A stretch of 64,000 nt of DNA, from contig NC_081408.1 of assembly GCF_030272615.1 (NCBI RefSeq), positions 616,896,476 through 616,960,475 of the forward strand, given 5' to 3'. Positions within the stretch are counted from its first letter, which is position 1. The number at the start of each line of letters is the position of its first letter. Below the pieces are notes generated by a model, which was not told the DNA's origin, made no database searches, and was given only the letters and a program-made list of their open reading frames with translations. Position numbers and translations under genes: made by a program. Positions 1-10,818 of this stretch are shown here, in pieces. The stretch comes from Cryptomeria japonica (lineage: Eukaryota > Streptophyta > Pinopsida > Cupressales > Cupressaceae).

Positions 1-2
1 TC

Positions 3-2282
3 TCAAAGAAGTATGTGAGGAACAAAACCCCATGTGAGGAAAAAGTCCCCCCCATATGAGAGAAGAAGAGTAGGCAAACTGTGACCCCCCCTCAATGGAG
101 AATCTACACCAATGATAGAAGCTCGATGTATGAAGAAACTACTCCACGAACGTCGAACAACATTCCTCCCCTTAGGAAGAAACAAAACCAAAGGTGTATC
201 CATGAAGTCTCCCCAATCATGAAGGGAAGATGTATGAAGAAAACTCATGATGAAAGGAATCTCTGAAAACTGCTCAAGTGTCCCCATGTCGATGCTGAAA
301 GATACCCCCTCCAAAGGTGGTAAACTGTGCCACACTACTGAAAAAGGCACTCCAAGATCTAGTGGAGATGGATGTAGAACATGTCCCAAAGATTCACATG
401 TCTCCTCAAAAAATAAAGAGACCTCCTCCAACTGCTGTACATAAGTATCCACAATCATGTCAACCTTGAAAGAATGATCATGTAGAGAATGAACAAGAGG
501 GTCAGAGTGTGCCCTTGCAACAATCAAAGAAAGATCATCTTCATCAAAGAGAAGATGAATGTCATCAATGATGTCTCCCAAATCTGCAATGTAGGATTCC
601 ATAAACAAACCTGCAATATTTGTCAAGTAATCATCCCATGAATCTAAAGCTGGAAGACAATGAATATCCTGCTGCACTGAATCACATGAAGGCAAAACTA
701 TCGCACTATCTGCATCATCAGGTGCAATAGGTGATGTGATATCAATATGAGGAGAGGAAATACAAGACTCAAGAACGGGTTCACATGTGAGTATCCCCAA
801 GTTCAAGTGTCCAAAGTTCTCCTCAAAATTTGAACCATCACAATAAGTATGATCATCATGTGTAGAATCATCAAATGTGAAGTCATCATCATCAACAAAA
901 TCTGAAAAGGAGTATAACCGAGATGCATGATCAACCACCCCAGTTGCAATGATAGCTCTAGTCTCCATGTCTCTAATGAAAACTGAGTCAGGTGTGAACT
1001 CCACAACTCTCTTAGTTGCGCCATGTGTGATTTGATAGATAGAAAGGAGATTGTTTGTCAAGTGGGGTACACACAACAAATCATTGAAGGAGTTATCCCC
1101 AATGTCAATAGATCCTTTCCCAATCACATCCATGTATGTATGATTGCCCATCAAAATCTGAGGCATGGTGCAAGGCTCAAATGTAGAGAACATAGACTGC
1201 AAAGATGCCATATGATGAGAAGCCCCTGAATCTAGAAGCCATCTCTCCGAATCATGACTGATAGTAGCACATAGAGCTTTTCCTTTTCTTGTTCCAAAAG
1301 AGTGAGTCTTTCCACTTGTAGAAGCCATGAATGCTTGCCCTTTTCCTTTTGAATGTGAGGAAGTTGAAGTTGATGAATCATCCTTCTTGTAGACTTTAGG
1401 CAAATCAATGTTATGTTTTTTGATGATATGTGTGAGCTCATCAATCTTCTTAGAATAGCAACGATGCTCCTCATGACCAATCTTTTTACAATAAGCACAA
1501 GTAGGTCTCTCCCTCTTTGGTGAATTATCTCTCTTGGAAAAGGATGAATCTCCTTGTTGTGGAGAAGATGGTGCTTTTTCCTTAGGCTTTGATTGCCATT
1601 TCTTCTTGTTTGAGTTGTCCTTTCCTTGATTTCCTTTGTTCCCTTGATTTGCCACTAATGCTTGAGACTTAGAAGCCTTAAGAATGCCCATGCTTATCAA
1701 CTTAGTTTGTTCCATCATCAACATTTCATTGAAAGCATCAAATGTAGGCATGGTGTAGCTTGAACCCATTGTCATCCTATGGGTTTGGAAACTAGAAACA
1801 AATGCTGCATATTCTTGTGGAAGCTTGCCTATCAAGTTGAATATCAATTGAGTATCCTTCTTATCAATGCCACAATCTTTGAGTTGTGCCCTCAACTCAT
1901 TTGCCTTAGTGACATAATCTTGTATAGTATCAAAGTTCTTGGGTTCTAACATGGTGAGATCACTATCAATTTGATATCCCCTAATCTCATCAACTTGACC
2001 ATACAAGTCTTGAAACTTTTGCCAAGCATCCTTGATTAGAGTACATTTCTCAATATGAAAAATGAGATCCTTTGATACATACTTTCTTAAGGTACCAATT
2101 GCCATGATATTTTTAGTGAGCCAATCTAAGTGACCAACTGGATCAGCCTTAGGATCAGCTGGAGCAACAATAGTTCCATCAATGTAATGAGTGAGTCCTT
2201 TTTCCATAAGTTTACTCCATGCATCAGTTTTCCAAGAAGCATAGTTATGTGGAGTTAAGAGAGGAAACTTAGAAGAACCCAT
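3..2282 (-). CDS. Copia-type gag-protease polyprotein with an unusual C-terminal tail (partial)
   Basis: About 760 codons are open without a stop to the window edge. Residues 1 to about 230 form a copia gag of the UBN2/DUF4219 style. A zinc knuckle C262-X2-C265-X4-H270-X4-C275 follows, and then an aspartic protease motif with catalytic D351 in L-L-D-S-G-A-S-H-H. After about residue 450, where copia polyproteins normally carry the GAG-preintegrase and integrase domains, there is instead about 310 residues of acidic, Asp/Leu-rich sequence. It contains no HHCC or DDE signature; only a short F-G-H-L-N string recalls the preintegrase domain. I chose the Met at 2282 (M-G-S-S-K-F) as typical of copia gag. 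The upstream in-frame Met at 2342 would add 20 hydrophobic residues. The clean frame suggests a young insertion. Function of the tail is unknown. Confidence 0.82.
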   Translation of the reverse strand: MGSSKFPLLTPHNYASWKTDAWSKLMEKGLTHYIDGTIVAPADPKADPVGHLDWLTKNIMAIGTLRKYVSKDLIFHIEKCTLIKDAWQKFQDLYGQVDEIRGYQIDSDLTMLEPKNFDTIQDYVTKANELRAQLKDCGIDKKDTQLIFNLIGKLPQEYAAFVSSFQTHRMTMGSSYTMPTFDAFNEMLMMEQTKLISMGILKASKSQALVANQGNKGNQGKDNSNKKKWQSKPKEKAPSSPQQGDSSFSKRDNSPKRERPTCAYCKKIGHEEHRCYSKKIDELTHIIKKHNIDLPKVYKKDDSSTSTSSHSKGKGQAFMASTSGKTHSFGTRKGKALCATISHDSERWLLDSGASHHMASLQSMFSTFEPCTMPQILMGNHTYMDVIGKGSIDIGDNSFNDLLCVPHLTNNLLSIYQITHGATKRVVEFTPDSVFIRDMETRAIIATGVVDHASRLYSFSDFVDDDDFTFDDSTHDDHTYCDGSNFEENFGHLNLGILTCEPVLESCISSPHIDITSPIAPDDADSAIVLPSCDSVQQDIHCLPALDSWDDYLTNIAGLFMESYIADLGDIIDDIHLLFDEDDLSLIVARAHSDPLVHSLHDHSFKVDMIVDTYVQQLEEVSLFFEETCESLGHVLHPSPLDLGVPFSVVWHSLPPLEGVSFSIDMGTLEQFSEIPFIMSFLHTSSLHDWGDFMDTPLVLFLPKGRNVVRRSWSSFFIHRASIIGVDSPLRGGHSLPTLLLSYGGDFFLTWGFVPHILL

Positions 2283-3010
2283 AGCAACAAAAAGGAAGAA
2301 CACAAGAGCACAAAAGCACAAGAGACACCCCCCCAAATTCACTCAATCAAAGTACCCCCCCCAAAGTGATGATTTTGGCACTTTATACTTAGTGCGATTA
2401 CAATAAGCCACTTGCAAAACAAGGCAAAGTGGACTTATGATGCAAATTTTACAACTTCTCAAATGAGATACAAGAGACTTCAATCAATAGTGCAATGAAT
2501 CTAACTAAGATTCAAGCAAATATACAAGTACCAAGAGAGCCAAAAATGGCCAAGATCTGAAAGTACAATTTCTACTTACAATGGCATTAATTTGATAGCA
2601 TCATGTGAAATTAGATGAAAAAATACACACTTTCAAAAAAAATGGCACCTGAAAAGGAGGTCATATGACCCCAAATGAAGCCTTTGAAGTTGCAAAAACT
2701 GGGATTACTCAGGGACAGTCACCAAAAACTACATTTTATAAAAAATCCATGCATCAAAATCAAAAACTTTCTTCACCACTGCGGAGAGCACAAAATTCTA
2801 GCCCATTTCAAAAAAAATTGCACCCAAAAAGGAGCAAAAATGAGCAAGTTATGGCCATTTGAAGTTGAACTGCAAAATCAAAAATGCAAATGAGAGGGGG
2901 TCCAAAAATTTTCAAACCCTGCTAATGTGGCACTGATGTCAGAAATTCACTGGGTTAAATTTGATGGCCGTATGACCGTCACAAAAACTTCACCCTCTGC
3001 TGACTGGGCA

Positions 3011-3068
3011 TCCGTACTGTACGGACAGATTACGTGGACAGATGATTGCGCAGTCCGTACTGTACGGA
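3011..3068. repeat. Twice-repeated 15-bp near-palindrome in the copia A leader
   Basis: TCCGTACTGTACGGA occurs at 3011-3025 and again at 3054-3068, 43 bp apart. Each copy can fold on itself (TCCGTAC / GTACGGA around a central T). A half copy, TCCGTACA, follows at about 3109. The copies mark the start of the GC-rich block. Role unknown. Confidence 0.8.
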
Positions 3069-3577
3069 TTTTGATGTGGCACTGTGACTAGGCGCGATGA
3101 CGTGGTGTCCGTACAGATGGGTTTATCTGCGGGCCAGTGGCCGCCTGCCATGTGGCGGGCATGGACTCGTCGGTCTGGTGTCTGCGTGGCGGAGGAGGCG
3201 CTGCCGGAGAGAAAGATCCGGGCCCGAGAGCTGAGGTCGCCGGGAGCGGAGGGAGCCGGTGGAAGCGAGGTGACCGGCGGCGCGGTGTGGACGAGCAGCA
3301 GGGAGGTGCCGGAGATGCCGGAAGCGGAGCAGGGAAGCTATGCTCGGGGAGGACGCGGTCTGTGCTGGGCGGAGACTGGCGGTGTCGGCGGCGGTCGTCG
3401 GCGTTCGACCGGGAAGCGGGAGATGCAGGGTACGGGACGAAGACGGCAAAAGCACTACGGTTGGCGGTGGAGGTACGGGTCGCAGACCTGTAAACTGTGA
3501 AGCACATGTACATTCGGCACGTGCGGACCTGCAAACCTGCGGGGTCACGGGGGGGGGGTCTGCGAACCCCCCAAAAA

Positions 3578-3720
3578 AACCACTTTTTTTTTTTTTTTTT
3601 TTAATTTTTTAATTTTTTTTTTTTTTCGACTTTTCAAAAAAAATTTGATTTTTTTTTATTTTTCGATTTTTGACGAAATGTTTTTAGAAAAAAATTTCCG
3701 AAAAATAATTTTAAAAAATT
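3578..3720. repeat. Homopolymer-rich A/T tract
   Basis: Long T runs (3585-3628) are followed by alternating T and A runs. They are preceded by a run of nine G at about 3550. This is low-complexity sequence inside the copia A leader, with no coding content seen. Confidence 0.85.
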
Positions 3721-3929
3721 GAAAATCCGTACGATTATAGGAAAATTGGGGAAAAATTTTTCCTCACCAAAATAGGCCAAATTTATAACCAAAATTCATG
3801 GAAACGACCTTTTGGACGCAATGGCGGGGTCGGATCTGGTCTAGGACGTCTCCAAAAGATGCTACTCCTCAGATCTGCCTCTTGACGTCGCAATAATGCC
3901 TCTTCAAGACGAATCAATGAAGCCCCAAT

Positions 3930-3942
3930 GGCTCTGATACCA
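3930..3942 (-). promoter_or_regulatory. Primer binding site of copia A (initiator Met-tRNA type)
   Basis: On the minus strand the sequence TGGTATCAGAGCC directly follows the 5' LTR. This is the classic plant copia primer site, complementary to the 3' end of initiator methionine tRNA. Two bases (AT on the plus strand side) or fewer separate it from the LTR end. Confidence 0.93.
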
Positions 3943-4423
3943 TGTTGGATTTTGCCAAGATCAAGAGGTCAATGAAATGTACAAAATAGAGACATAATAT
4001 GGGACAAGAATAAACTGTATTCTCATCAATAGAAAATGATTCAATAGTTGTTACATACAATGTAGATGAGCCTGCTTATATAGGCAAGGCTAGGGATATG
4101 TATGAGCACACAAACATGACATGTGGCTCAATAAGAAACAAGGGTAGGTAGGAAATAGGTGTGGGTAGGTAGGAGAAATAATATAATATTCCACATGAGG
4201 TGGATCACCCACTGAAGGTGGAATTATCACTCCACAATAAGTGGATATGATAGTGTAATAACAAGATCAACACCATAAGAGGTGGAATTTCTCCTACACA
4301 CACTATCCCAATGTGGCACAAACACCCAAGTGTCTCATATCCAAACTATTATGAAATGCATTATCCTAAGTAAACTTAAGTAAGTGTAATAATATCCATG
4401 ATGAATAATTATTTACACCAACA
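3943..4423 (-). repeat. 5' LTR of copia A
   Basis: The 481-bp LTR starts TGTTGG and ends CCAACA on the minus strand and is bounded by the primer site on its 3' side. A TATATAA box lies at 4076-4082 on the minus strand inside a C-C-T-A-T-A-T-A-A-G-C context, so transcription would start shortly beyond it towards the gag gene. The next bases, 4424-4428 (CACAC), are the expected position of the target duplication. The partner copy is off-window. Confidence 0.9.
4076..4082 (-). promoter_or_regulatory. TATA box of the copia A LTR
   Basis: TATATAA on the minus strand, about 130 bp before the LTR 3' end. Placement inside the LTR fits a U3/R promoter. Confidence 0.65.
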
Positions 4424-5544
4424 CACACATTACATTCAAAAGAGGGGTTTAATTCACTAGATCCAATCCCCAAAGGTGAGAGATTGAATACTAAGTGAAT
4501 TGCAGTAAATTTGGAAAGTAAATTGACCCTCTTTTGTAATAGACTAGTTGAATTAAGCAAATTGAGACTAAATGTAGAAATGGAAAAGAAATGATTATAT
4601 CTTGAGATAGAGATGCGAGATGAAGATGTGCACCTAGAATTAGCAGTAGAATGTTGAGGTGAAGCTTCGCTACAAATCTAAACAAAAGTTGCAGGGACTG
4701 TGTAAGTTATGCATGGTCCTCCAAAAAATCCATGTGCCGAAAAGGGTTTCTCTGTCTCTAAAAATGAAGCCTAAACCTGCAATTACAATCGTGCACCTGC
4801 AACCTACACACATAAAAGAGAGGAAAAAGTTGTTCGGATTGGGGGTTTACTTTTAGGTCAAACCACATTTTGGAATTAACCAAGTGGTTGTAAAATGCTA
4901 CAAATAAATGAAAGGAATTGTCTGAAGTAGAATCCACCTCAAGAAGGGAATGTAATTGAAATGTTGATACCTTCATAGATGAATTTTCTTGAATGGATAT
5001 ATGAAATAGGATGTCTTGAATGTTGATAGAAATATCCTCTTCAATGGTTGAATCCTTGTCTTGAATGTAATACCTATCCTTGAAAGGAGACTTTAAATGC
5101 TCAATGCTTGAATGAATGCTTGAATGTTTGAATGCTTGCACTTGATTTCGCCTTATGATCCACTTTATCATCGACTTTTCTTATCACCGACTTATGAAAA
5201 TAGGAGGGGAAGTGCTCCTTATATACTTGCCAATTAGGGGTATTTAGGTAATTTATCATCTTAGGCCGATGTAGAGAAACTTTTCCCGCTTCATAATTGA
5301 CAAGCTCAATGCAAGGGGGGATCAAAGGGGGCCCAAAATAGGGCTAGGACAAGGGTGTCACACCCCTGTCATGCCCTGATTTAGGACAGGAAATAGCAAA
5401 AGGCAGTCCAGTATGATGGAAAATGCAAGTTATTGATGTCTTGAGCATGTTTTAGGTCTCCGATTAGGCTTAGGAATTCATCCACTAATGTAGAGACCCA
5501 AATGCGGTCTAAAATTGCAAGGGTCACAATTTTATGATGCTACA
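4424..5544 (-). repeat. 3' LTR of G1, partial
   Basis: It begins TGTAGCATCATAAAATTG on the minus strand at 5544, matching the G2 LTR start (TGTAGCGTCCTAAAATTG). It runs to 4424, where copia A is inserted. It shares with the other G1 LTR and with G2 the segment that reads TACATTCAAAAGAGGGG. Small ORFs inside it are not genes. Confidence 0.88.
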
Positions 5545-5771
5545 AAAGGAAACCACCATGGAAGAAAGAAACACATGTGCCTTTTGAGTCAACATGGAAG
5601 AGATCAAAAGAGATCTTAATGCTTTGCATCATCCTCAAGTAGACAACACTAGGGACAACAAATAGAAAAATAGGGAAACAAATACAAGAAGATCACACAT
5701 AAGAGAGGAGAGAGAGAGAATCTACGGTGCTAATGAAGATAATCAAGAATGTCATCCTCCCCCCAATCTTT
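5545..5771 (-). other. 3' untranslated region of G1 with a box conserved in G2
   Basis: Bases 5576-5654 match 22111-22186 of G2 in the opposite orientation. The box reads GTTGTCTACTTGAGGA, then ATGCAAAGCATT, a CTCT stretch and TGTTGACTCAAAAG. Compared with G2, several hundred bases between this box and the LTR are absent. The gag-proximal end contains a short GAGA run (5712-5722). Confidence 0.75.
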
Positions 5772-7221
5772 CTAATAACTATTTTGGGAAGATGGACAAC
5801 ACGCAAGAAGAGCCACACCAAGCATAGTAGATGAAGCTATCATAAGTTCCAAACAAGGACCATACTCTAATGATGAGTCACTTTGTTCGTTGCTAGGAGC
5901 TAGGATTAATGCTTTTGAGAATTTAGTAGATAAATAATTTTCAACATCAACATATTCATATTCATCATCTGAAATATTAGGATCAACATTTTCATCATTA
6001 ACAACATTTTCACTTGTTTCTTCATCAAGGTTTATAAGAATAGGAGCTCTAATAGGAAGACAACTTGAACCATCATTTGTTTTAAGCATTTTGCATCTTG
6101 GAGAATTAGGTTGAACATACTTTTTAGGATAAAATGGAATCATGTCAACAATTTGTGTTTTAGGAGAAGAAATGGTCTGGGAAGCAACAAGTCATGAGCT
6201 CTAGCATGACGTCTTCATCGATGTTCTCTCGCACAATGGTTTTGTCTAGTTTTAGCTGAAGGTTGAGGAGGTTTAGGTTTATCAAGTAGAGGCATTGTCT
6301 TTTCTTTGAGGAAATGATGAATGGATTGAGGTCTTTTAGGTTGGATAATAGGAGAGGGCAATCACTTCTCTCTATAAGATGAAGGAGGAGGAACCACACC
6401 ATATAGAGGAGGAATGGGAGTTATAGAAAGGAGACCAGGTACATCATGAGGAGGAGGGATATGTCTAGCCTTAGGAGGAATAGATTGATGTTTAGATTGA
6501 TGTCTACCTTTGGGAGGAAGAATATACTCATCCATAGGAGAAGGAATAGATTCTTCTTTAGGAAAAATAATATCACTTTCCTTAGGAGGAAGGATACTCT
6601 TCTCTTTAGGAGAAGGAATAGGTGCCTCTTGGGGAAGACAATTATTTCTTTCCTTAGGAGGAAGAATAATATTATCCTTAAGAATGGGTATATTATCATC
6701 AAGAGGAATGCAAAGCATTGGATTTCTAGGTTTACTCAGGGATAAAATCATTTCATTTTTCCAGTTTTGATATGATCTAAAGAGAGCATCACTTCTAGGT
6801 TGAAGAGGTTGGAATTGTTCGGACCAAAAATAATCAAGACAAACATCTTCACACCTCATTGGAGGTTGATATATGTTATGATCAATAGTTATGATTTTAT
6901 TATTATGAGGAAATTTCAAACACTTATGAATAGTAGAAACAATTGCTTTCACGGAAGAGAGCTAAGGATGTCTCAAATTCACATAAAATTGATTAGATGT
7001 AGGAATGATAGAAAACATCTAAACATTTAGTGCCGACATCATTAGGAAGAGTTATAGAGCCAAAAATAGGACAAGAAAATCCATCAAAGACTCTAACTAC
7101 CACATCAATATCATCATATATCATTTGATACAATTGCAAAGTATAAAGAAATTATCCAGTTGTTGTAGTAGGTATACCTTTTATTTTTGCACTTATGTAT
7201 AATGGGCCATTGGGTTCTTTA
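5772..7221 (-). pseudogene. G1 gag-type protein, C-terminal half
   Basis: This half continues the reading from 30842 after the C1 insertion. It contains the degenerate protease-like region (the run leading to G-S-I-T-L-P), then the K-C-L-K-F-P-H-N region, a proline-rich repeat-like part with alternating P-P-K-E and P-S-P-K (about 6420-6700), and the acidic tail with D-D-E-Y-E-Y-V-D-V-E-N that matches the G2 tail. It ends at a stop at 5772. Frame changes near 7030-6950 and 6400-6150 make it non-functional. Plus-strand ORFs here are shadows of the purine-rich repeats. Confidence 0.85.
7217..7221. repeat. Target-site duplication of copia C1, left copy (CTTTA)
   Basis: CTTTA here matches 30842-30846 immediately outside the other end of C1. 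The G1 reading frame rejoins across it. Confidence 0.93.
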
Positions 7222-8439
7222 TGTTAGATAGTTCAAATAACCAGAGGACAACTGAGAGGGGGGAGGGTTGAATCAGTTGTCACCAGATTACCAAGACCTT
7301 AAGCATTTAAACCTTTATTACCAGAACACATAAGATCAATACAAAAATACATAAACCAATTACCAAAATAATAGATATACCAATTAAGCACAAGCAACAA
7401 TTAAAGAATAGTTACCATCTTCATGAAACCAATATTTGTACATGGAAAACCCGGTAAAGGGAAAAAACATGGTGGGAAGCCTACCCACAGTCAGATAATA
7501 CTTTTGTAGTAAGTATGTGATTACAAATTGAGGAGCCTACACTTGCAAGAAGGCCAACAGCTTAGAGCATACTGCTCATTACAAAAAGAGTCTCACTAAC
7601 TACATAAGAAATCCAAACTACAATCCAGAAGGAAGAATGAACTGCAATAATAACATCTCCTATGCCTGAGTACAGTTCTGATTAAGCTCAATACCAAAGG
7701 TCTTAAACCTCTTGCATAAACCCAACTTGATCACCTATGATCAACCAAATCCTCTACATGAATGATTATTACATTATTCACTTGCATACCATGATCTAAA
7801 ATGAGATCATACACATATATATACAAACCCTAGACCTTAAACAATTAGGTCGGCCACCCAGACAATAAAACCTATTACATAATTATAAAACATGTCAGCT
7901 TGAGACCAAACAAATATCATCCAACCCATAAATCATCCCAGAAACACATGGAGAAGTTCTAACAACACGTTACATTAAGTTGGTCCATAACCTAGATAGT
8001 ACTGGACCCAATTTAGGTCCACACATGCTAAAGAAATGATTCCAATCAGTCAAGGCTCAAACATGATCATCATCACCACCCTAAATCCCTTCTAAAAGTT
8101 GCACTAACACCACTTATATATAATATCAAAAGATCTTCAACAAAGCTATGCCGGTGAAACCCTTACTAGATCAATAAACTAGGCTTACCAGCATATAAAG
8201 ATATCATCCAATCACCAAATCAATACCAACTGACTGAGCATATATCTTAATAGCATGAATAGAAGATCTAAGCCAATTCCATAAGTCAAAGCATACCAAA
8301 GTATACCGGATGAACATGATCTTACCAACCAAAAACCAATCATCCTACCAAGACCAACCAGATACTGATAAACAACCAAAGCAGCTAGTGTTGACATCAA
8401 TGACAAAACATCATAATCAATTCCATCAAATTGCCAACA
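7222..8439 (-). repeat. 3' LTR of copia C1
   Basis: This 1,218-bp LTR starts TGTTGGCAATTTG and ends CTATCTAACA on the minus strand. A 9-bp perfect stem (7247-7255 with 7273-7281) lies 25 bp inside its 3' end. Its partner is at 29654-30841. The ORF at 8212-8520 is LTR sequence, not a gene. Confidence 0.93.
7247..7281 (-). promoter_or_regulatory. U5-end hairpin of copia C1
   Basis: GACAACTGA and TCAGTTGTC pair over 9 bp around a loop that is C-rich in the element sense. The same fold with a different outer stem sequence is seen at the U5 end of X1, X4 and the 55067 solo LTR. Confidence 0.8.
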
Positions 8440-8859
8440 ATCTCCCTCTTTGGCATTGATGGCAACACTAGATGTGAAAAATATCCAAGTACCAAGAAAT
8501 GCCAAGAAAATCTCCCACACAAGAATATAGCAATGAAGTTTTGATTCATACTCTCCTTGTAAATAATATCTCAGTTAAGTTCTGCCAATTTCTCCCCGTA
8601 ATGTATATAACTCCTTAAGTTTTTCACATGAATATCTCTCCCCCTTTGACATCAATGCCAAATATCTGACATAAATATCAAAGAAAAATCATAAACCACT
8701 AAATCATAGGACTAACTACTTCCCTCTGAGTGGTCGCATCACCACATCAATCGGGAATGAATAATAGCTTTGATAATGCATATCAGACTAATGTCAAATA
8801 GCATCAATTAGGATTCTACCGGAGGGGTAGAAACCCCTAATCTGTCTCTGAGGTACTAA
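8440..8859 (-). other. 3' untranslated region and polypurine tract of copia C1
   Basis: The tract GCCAAAGAGGGAGATT (minus strand, 8440-8455) abuts the LTR. A second copy of the same box (CATTGATGTCAAAGGGGG) lies at about 8634-8652. No coding sequence is seen between the RNase H end and the LTR. Confidence 0.75.
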
Positions 8860-9603
8860 AATGATTCTTTAGGAAAAGTTAGTGAAGATGTTTGCAATCT
8901 ACTCTTTAGTGTTCACATAAACCAATCTAACTTCATTTTATTCCACCTTTACTTTGAAGAAGTTGTATTTGATAGATATGTGCTTTGTCTTAGAAGGGAA
9001 TACTAGATTCTTTGATATGTCTATAGTAGTAGAGTTATCACAGTGAATAACTACCAGTTCATTGCAATCCACTTTTATGTCCTTTAACATTTGCTTCATC
9101 CATAGATCTTGTATACAGTTAGTAGCAACAGCAACATACTCAACTTTAGCAGTAGATAAGGAAGTACATTACTATTTCTTGCTCATCCATGAAATAAGTT
9201 TCTTTCCAAGAAAGAAAGCTCCACCAGAAGTGCTCTTCCAGTCATCAACATCACCTGCCCAATCTGCATCTGTATATGCACATAAAGTAAAGTCATCATC
9301 TTTAGGATACCACAAACCATATTCAAATGTTCCTTGTAAGTACCTAAAAATAACTTTCATCGCACTCTCATGATTTTCTCTAGGATCACAGATATCTTGA
9401 TGCAATGCAAACTGCATTCATTATATTCGGTCTAGTCTAAGTCAAATATAGTAGACCTCCAATCATAGACTTGTATCTTGTAGGATTTACCAGTGTTGAT
9501 TCATATTTCTTTGTCAATTTCTCACTTGTAACCATAGGAGTACCAACCGGTTTAGAATTTTCAAGACCAAATTTCTTCAACAACTCCTTGGCATACTTAG
9601 TTT
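8860..9603 (-). pseudogene. Copia C1 RNase H and end of reverse transcriptase
   Basis: The uninterrupted part (9172-9417) reads D-P-R-E-N-H, then F-R-Y-L-Q-G-T, then Y-T-D-A-D-W-A-G-D, and F-L-G-K-K-L-I-S-W. These are hallmarks of copia RNase H, with the Asp of T-D-A-D-W a catalytic residue. Beyond it towards 8860 the C-terminal part (A-E-A-E-Y, then K-H-I-S-I-K-Y) is present in other frames. The solo LTR at 9604 cuts it off from the rest of the reverse transcriptase. Confidence 0.85.
9599..9603. repeat. Target-site duplication of the solo LTR (AGTTT), left copy
   Basis: AGTTT here is repeated at 10819-10823 just after the solo LTR. Confidence 0.88.
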
Positions 9604-10818
9604 TGTTGGCTATTTGGAGGAATTGGTTATGTGTTGCATTGATGTCAACACTAGCTGTTTTGGCTACTTTACCGGTATCCTTTTGGTCTCGGTAAGTTGT
9701 TTGGTTTCTATTTGGATTAGATCATGATGATTCGGTATGCTCTAGTATGTTTTTGCTTATGGATTTGGCTTAGATCTGCTATTCATGCTACTCAAATACA
9801 TGTTCACTCAGCTAGTTTTGATTTGGTGATCAGATGCTATCTTGTATACTGGTAAGATTGGTTTGTTGATATGGTGAGGGTTTCACCAATAGAGATTTGT
9901 TGAAGATATTTTAATATTATGCATAAGTGGTGTTGGTGCGGCTTCTAGTAGAGATTCAAGATGCTGATGGTGATCATGTTCGAGACTTGGCTGATTGGGA
10001 TCATTGCTTTAGTGTGTGTAGACCTAAATTGGGTCATGTTCTATCTAGGTTATGGACCGACTTAATGTAACGTGGATTGGTCTTCTTGACATGTTTCTGG
10101 GATGTCTTGTGGGTTGGATATTATTTGTTTTGTCTTAGGTCGACATGTTTTGTAATTATGTAATTGCTTTATTGTCTGGTGGTTGACCTTATTGTATGTG
10201 GTTGAGGGTTTGTATATATATGATGTAAGATCTCATTGTAGATCATGTGTAAGGGTGTATGCGAGTGAATAATGTAATAATCATTCATGCAGAGGTTTTG
10301 GTCGATCATTGGTGATCGAGTTGGGTTTATGTAAGAGGATTTAGTCCTCTGGTATTGAGCTTAACCAGAACTATACTCAAGCATAGGAGATGCTATTATT
10401 GCAGTTCATTCTTCCTTCCAGATTGTAGTCTAGATTTTTATGTAGTCAGTGAGACTCCTTTTGTAATGAGCAGTGTGCTCTAGTCTGTTGGCCTTCCTAC
10501 AAGTGTAGGCCCCTCAATTTGTAATCACATACTTACTGTAGAAGTATTATCTGATTGTGGGTAGGTTTCCCACCCTGGTTTTTCCCTTTACTACATTTTC
10601 CACATACAAATCTTGGTGTCATGTGGATGGTATCTATTCTCTAATTGTTTTTTATGCTTAATTGGTATATCTTCTATTTTGATAATTGGTTTATGCATTT
10701 TGATATTGATCTTTTGGGTTCTGGTATTAAAGTTTTAATTGCTTAAGGTTCTGGTAATCTGGTGACAATTGATTCACCCCCCTTTCAGTTGTCTTCCAGT
10801 TATTTGAACTGTCTAACA
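9604..10818 (+). mobile_element. Solo LTR of the C1/C2 copia family
   Basis: The 1,215-bp segment starts TGTTGGCTATTTG and ends CTGTCTAACA. AGTTT flanks both sides and there is no internal region. It is related in length and sequence to the C1 and C2 LTRs but points the opposite way to C1. It contains TATATATA at about 10212-10219 and the U5-end hairpin at 10764-10793. It arose by LTR-LTR recombination after insertion into C1. Confidence 0.93.
10764..10793 (+). promoter_or_regulatory. U5-end hairpin in the solo LTR
   Basis: GACAATTGA pairs with TCAGTTGTC over 9 positions with one U-G wobble in the transcript sense, around a loop of T-T-C-A-C-C-C-C-C-C-T-T. Confidence 0.75.

Larger units (their letters stand above)
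2283..3929 (-). other. Leader of copia A between primer site and gag
   Basis: This 1.65-kb untranslated leader has three parts. The gag-proximal part (2283-2930) is ordinary AT-rich sequence. A GC-rich block lies at about 2990-3560. An AT homopolymer-rich block (3578-3760) lies next to the primer site. ORFs of 60-148 codons occur in the GC-rich block in several overlapping frames on both strands, which is what composition alone produces. I see no protein family in any of them. Confidence 0.65.
1..4423 (-). mobile_element. Ty1/copia-type LTR retrotransposon A, left part off-window
   Basis: Read on the minus strand the order is 5' LTR (3943-4423), primer binding site (3930-3942), a 1.65-kb leader, then a gag-protease ORF that is still open at the left edge. 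The right LTR end abuts sequence that matches the G1 LTR, so this element is inserted into the 3' LTR of G1. The left end and the left target duplication lie outside the window. No reverse transcriptase, integrase or RNase H is present in the visible part. Confidence 0.9.

Noticed and set aside
2283-2342. In-frame upstream Met giving a hydrophobic, signal-peptide-like start to the copia A polyprotein
   Set aside because: Copia gag proteins usually start with a short Met-Gly/Ala-Ser leader such as that at 2282; the extra 20 residues are encoded by leader sequence and gag has no known reason to enter secretion.
3084-3612. Cluster of overlapping ORFs of 90-148 codons on both strands
   Set aside because: All lie in the GC-rich block where stops are rare by composition; products are Arg/Gly/Ala/Pro-rich without domains.
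6446-6770. Plus-strand ORFs rich in Arg/Gly opposite the G1 gene
   Set aside because: They are shadows of the Pro/Lys repeat-like part of the minus-strand gag protein.
8212-8520. 102-codon ORF that looks like a membrane protein
   Set aside because: It lies inside the C1 LTR and recurs in pieces in the other LTRs; hydrophobicity comes from T-rich sequence.
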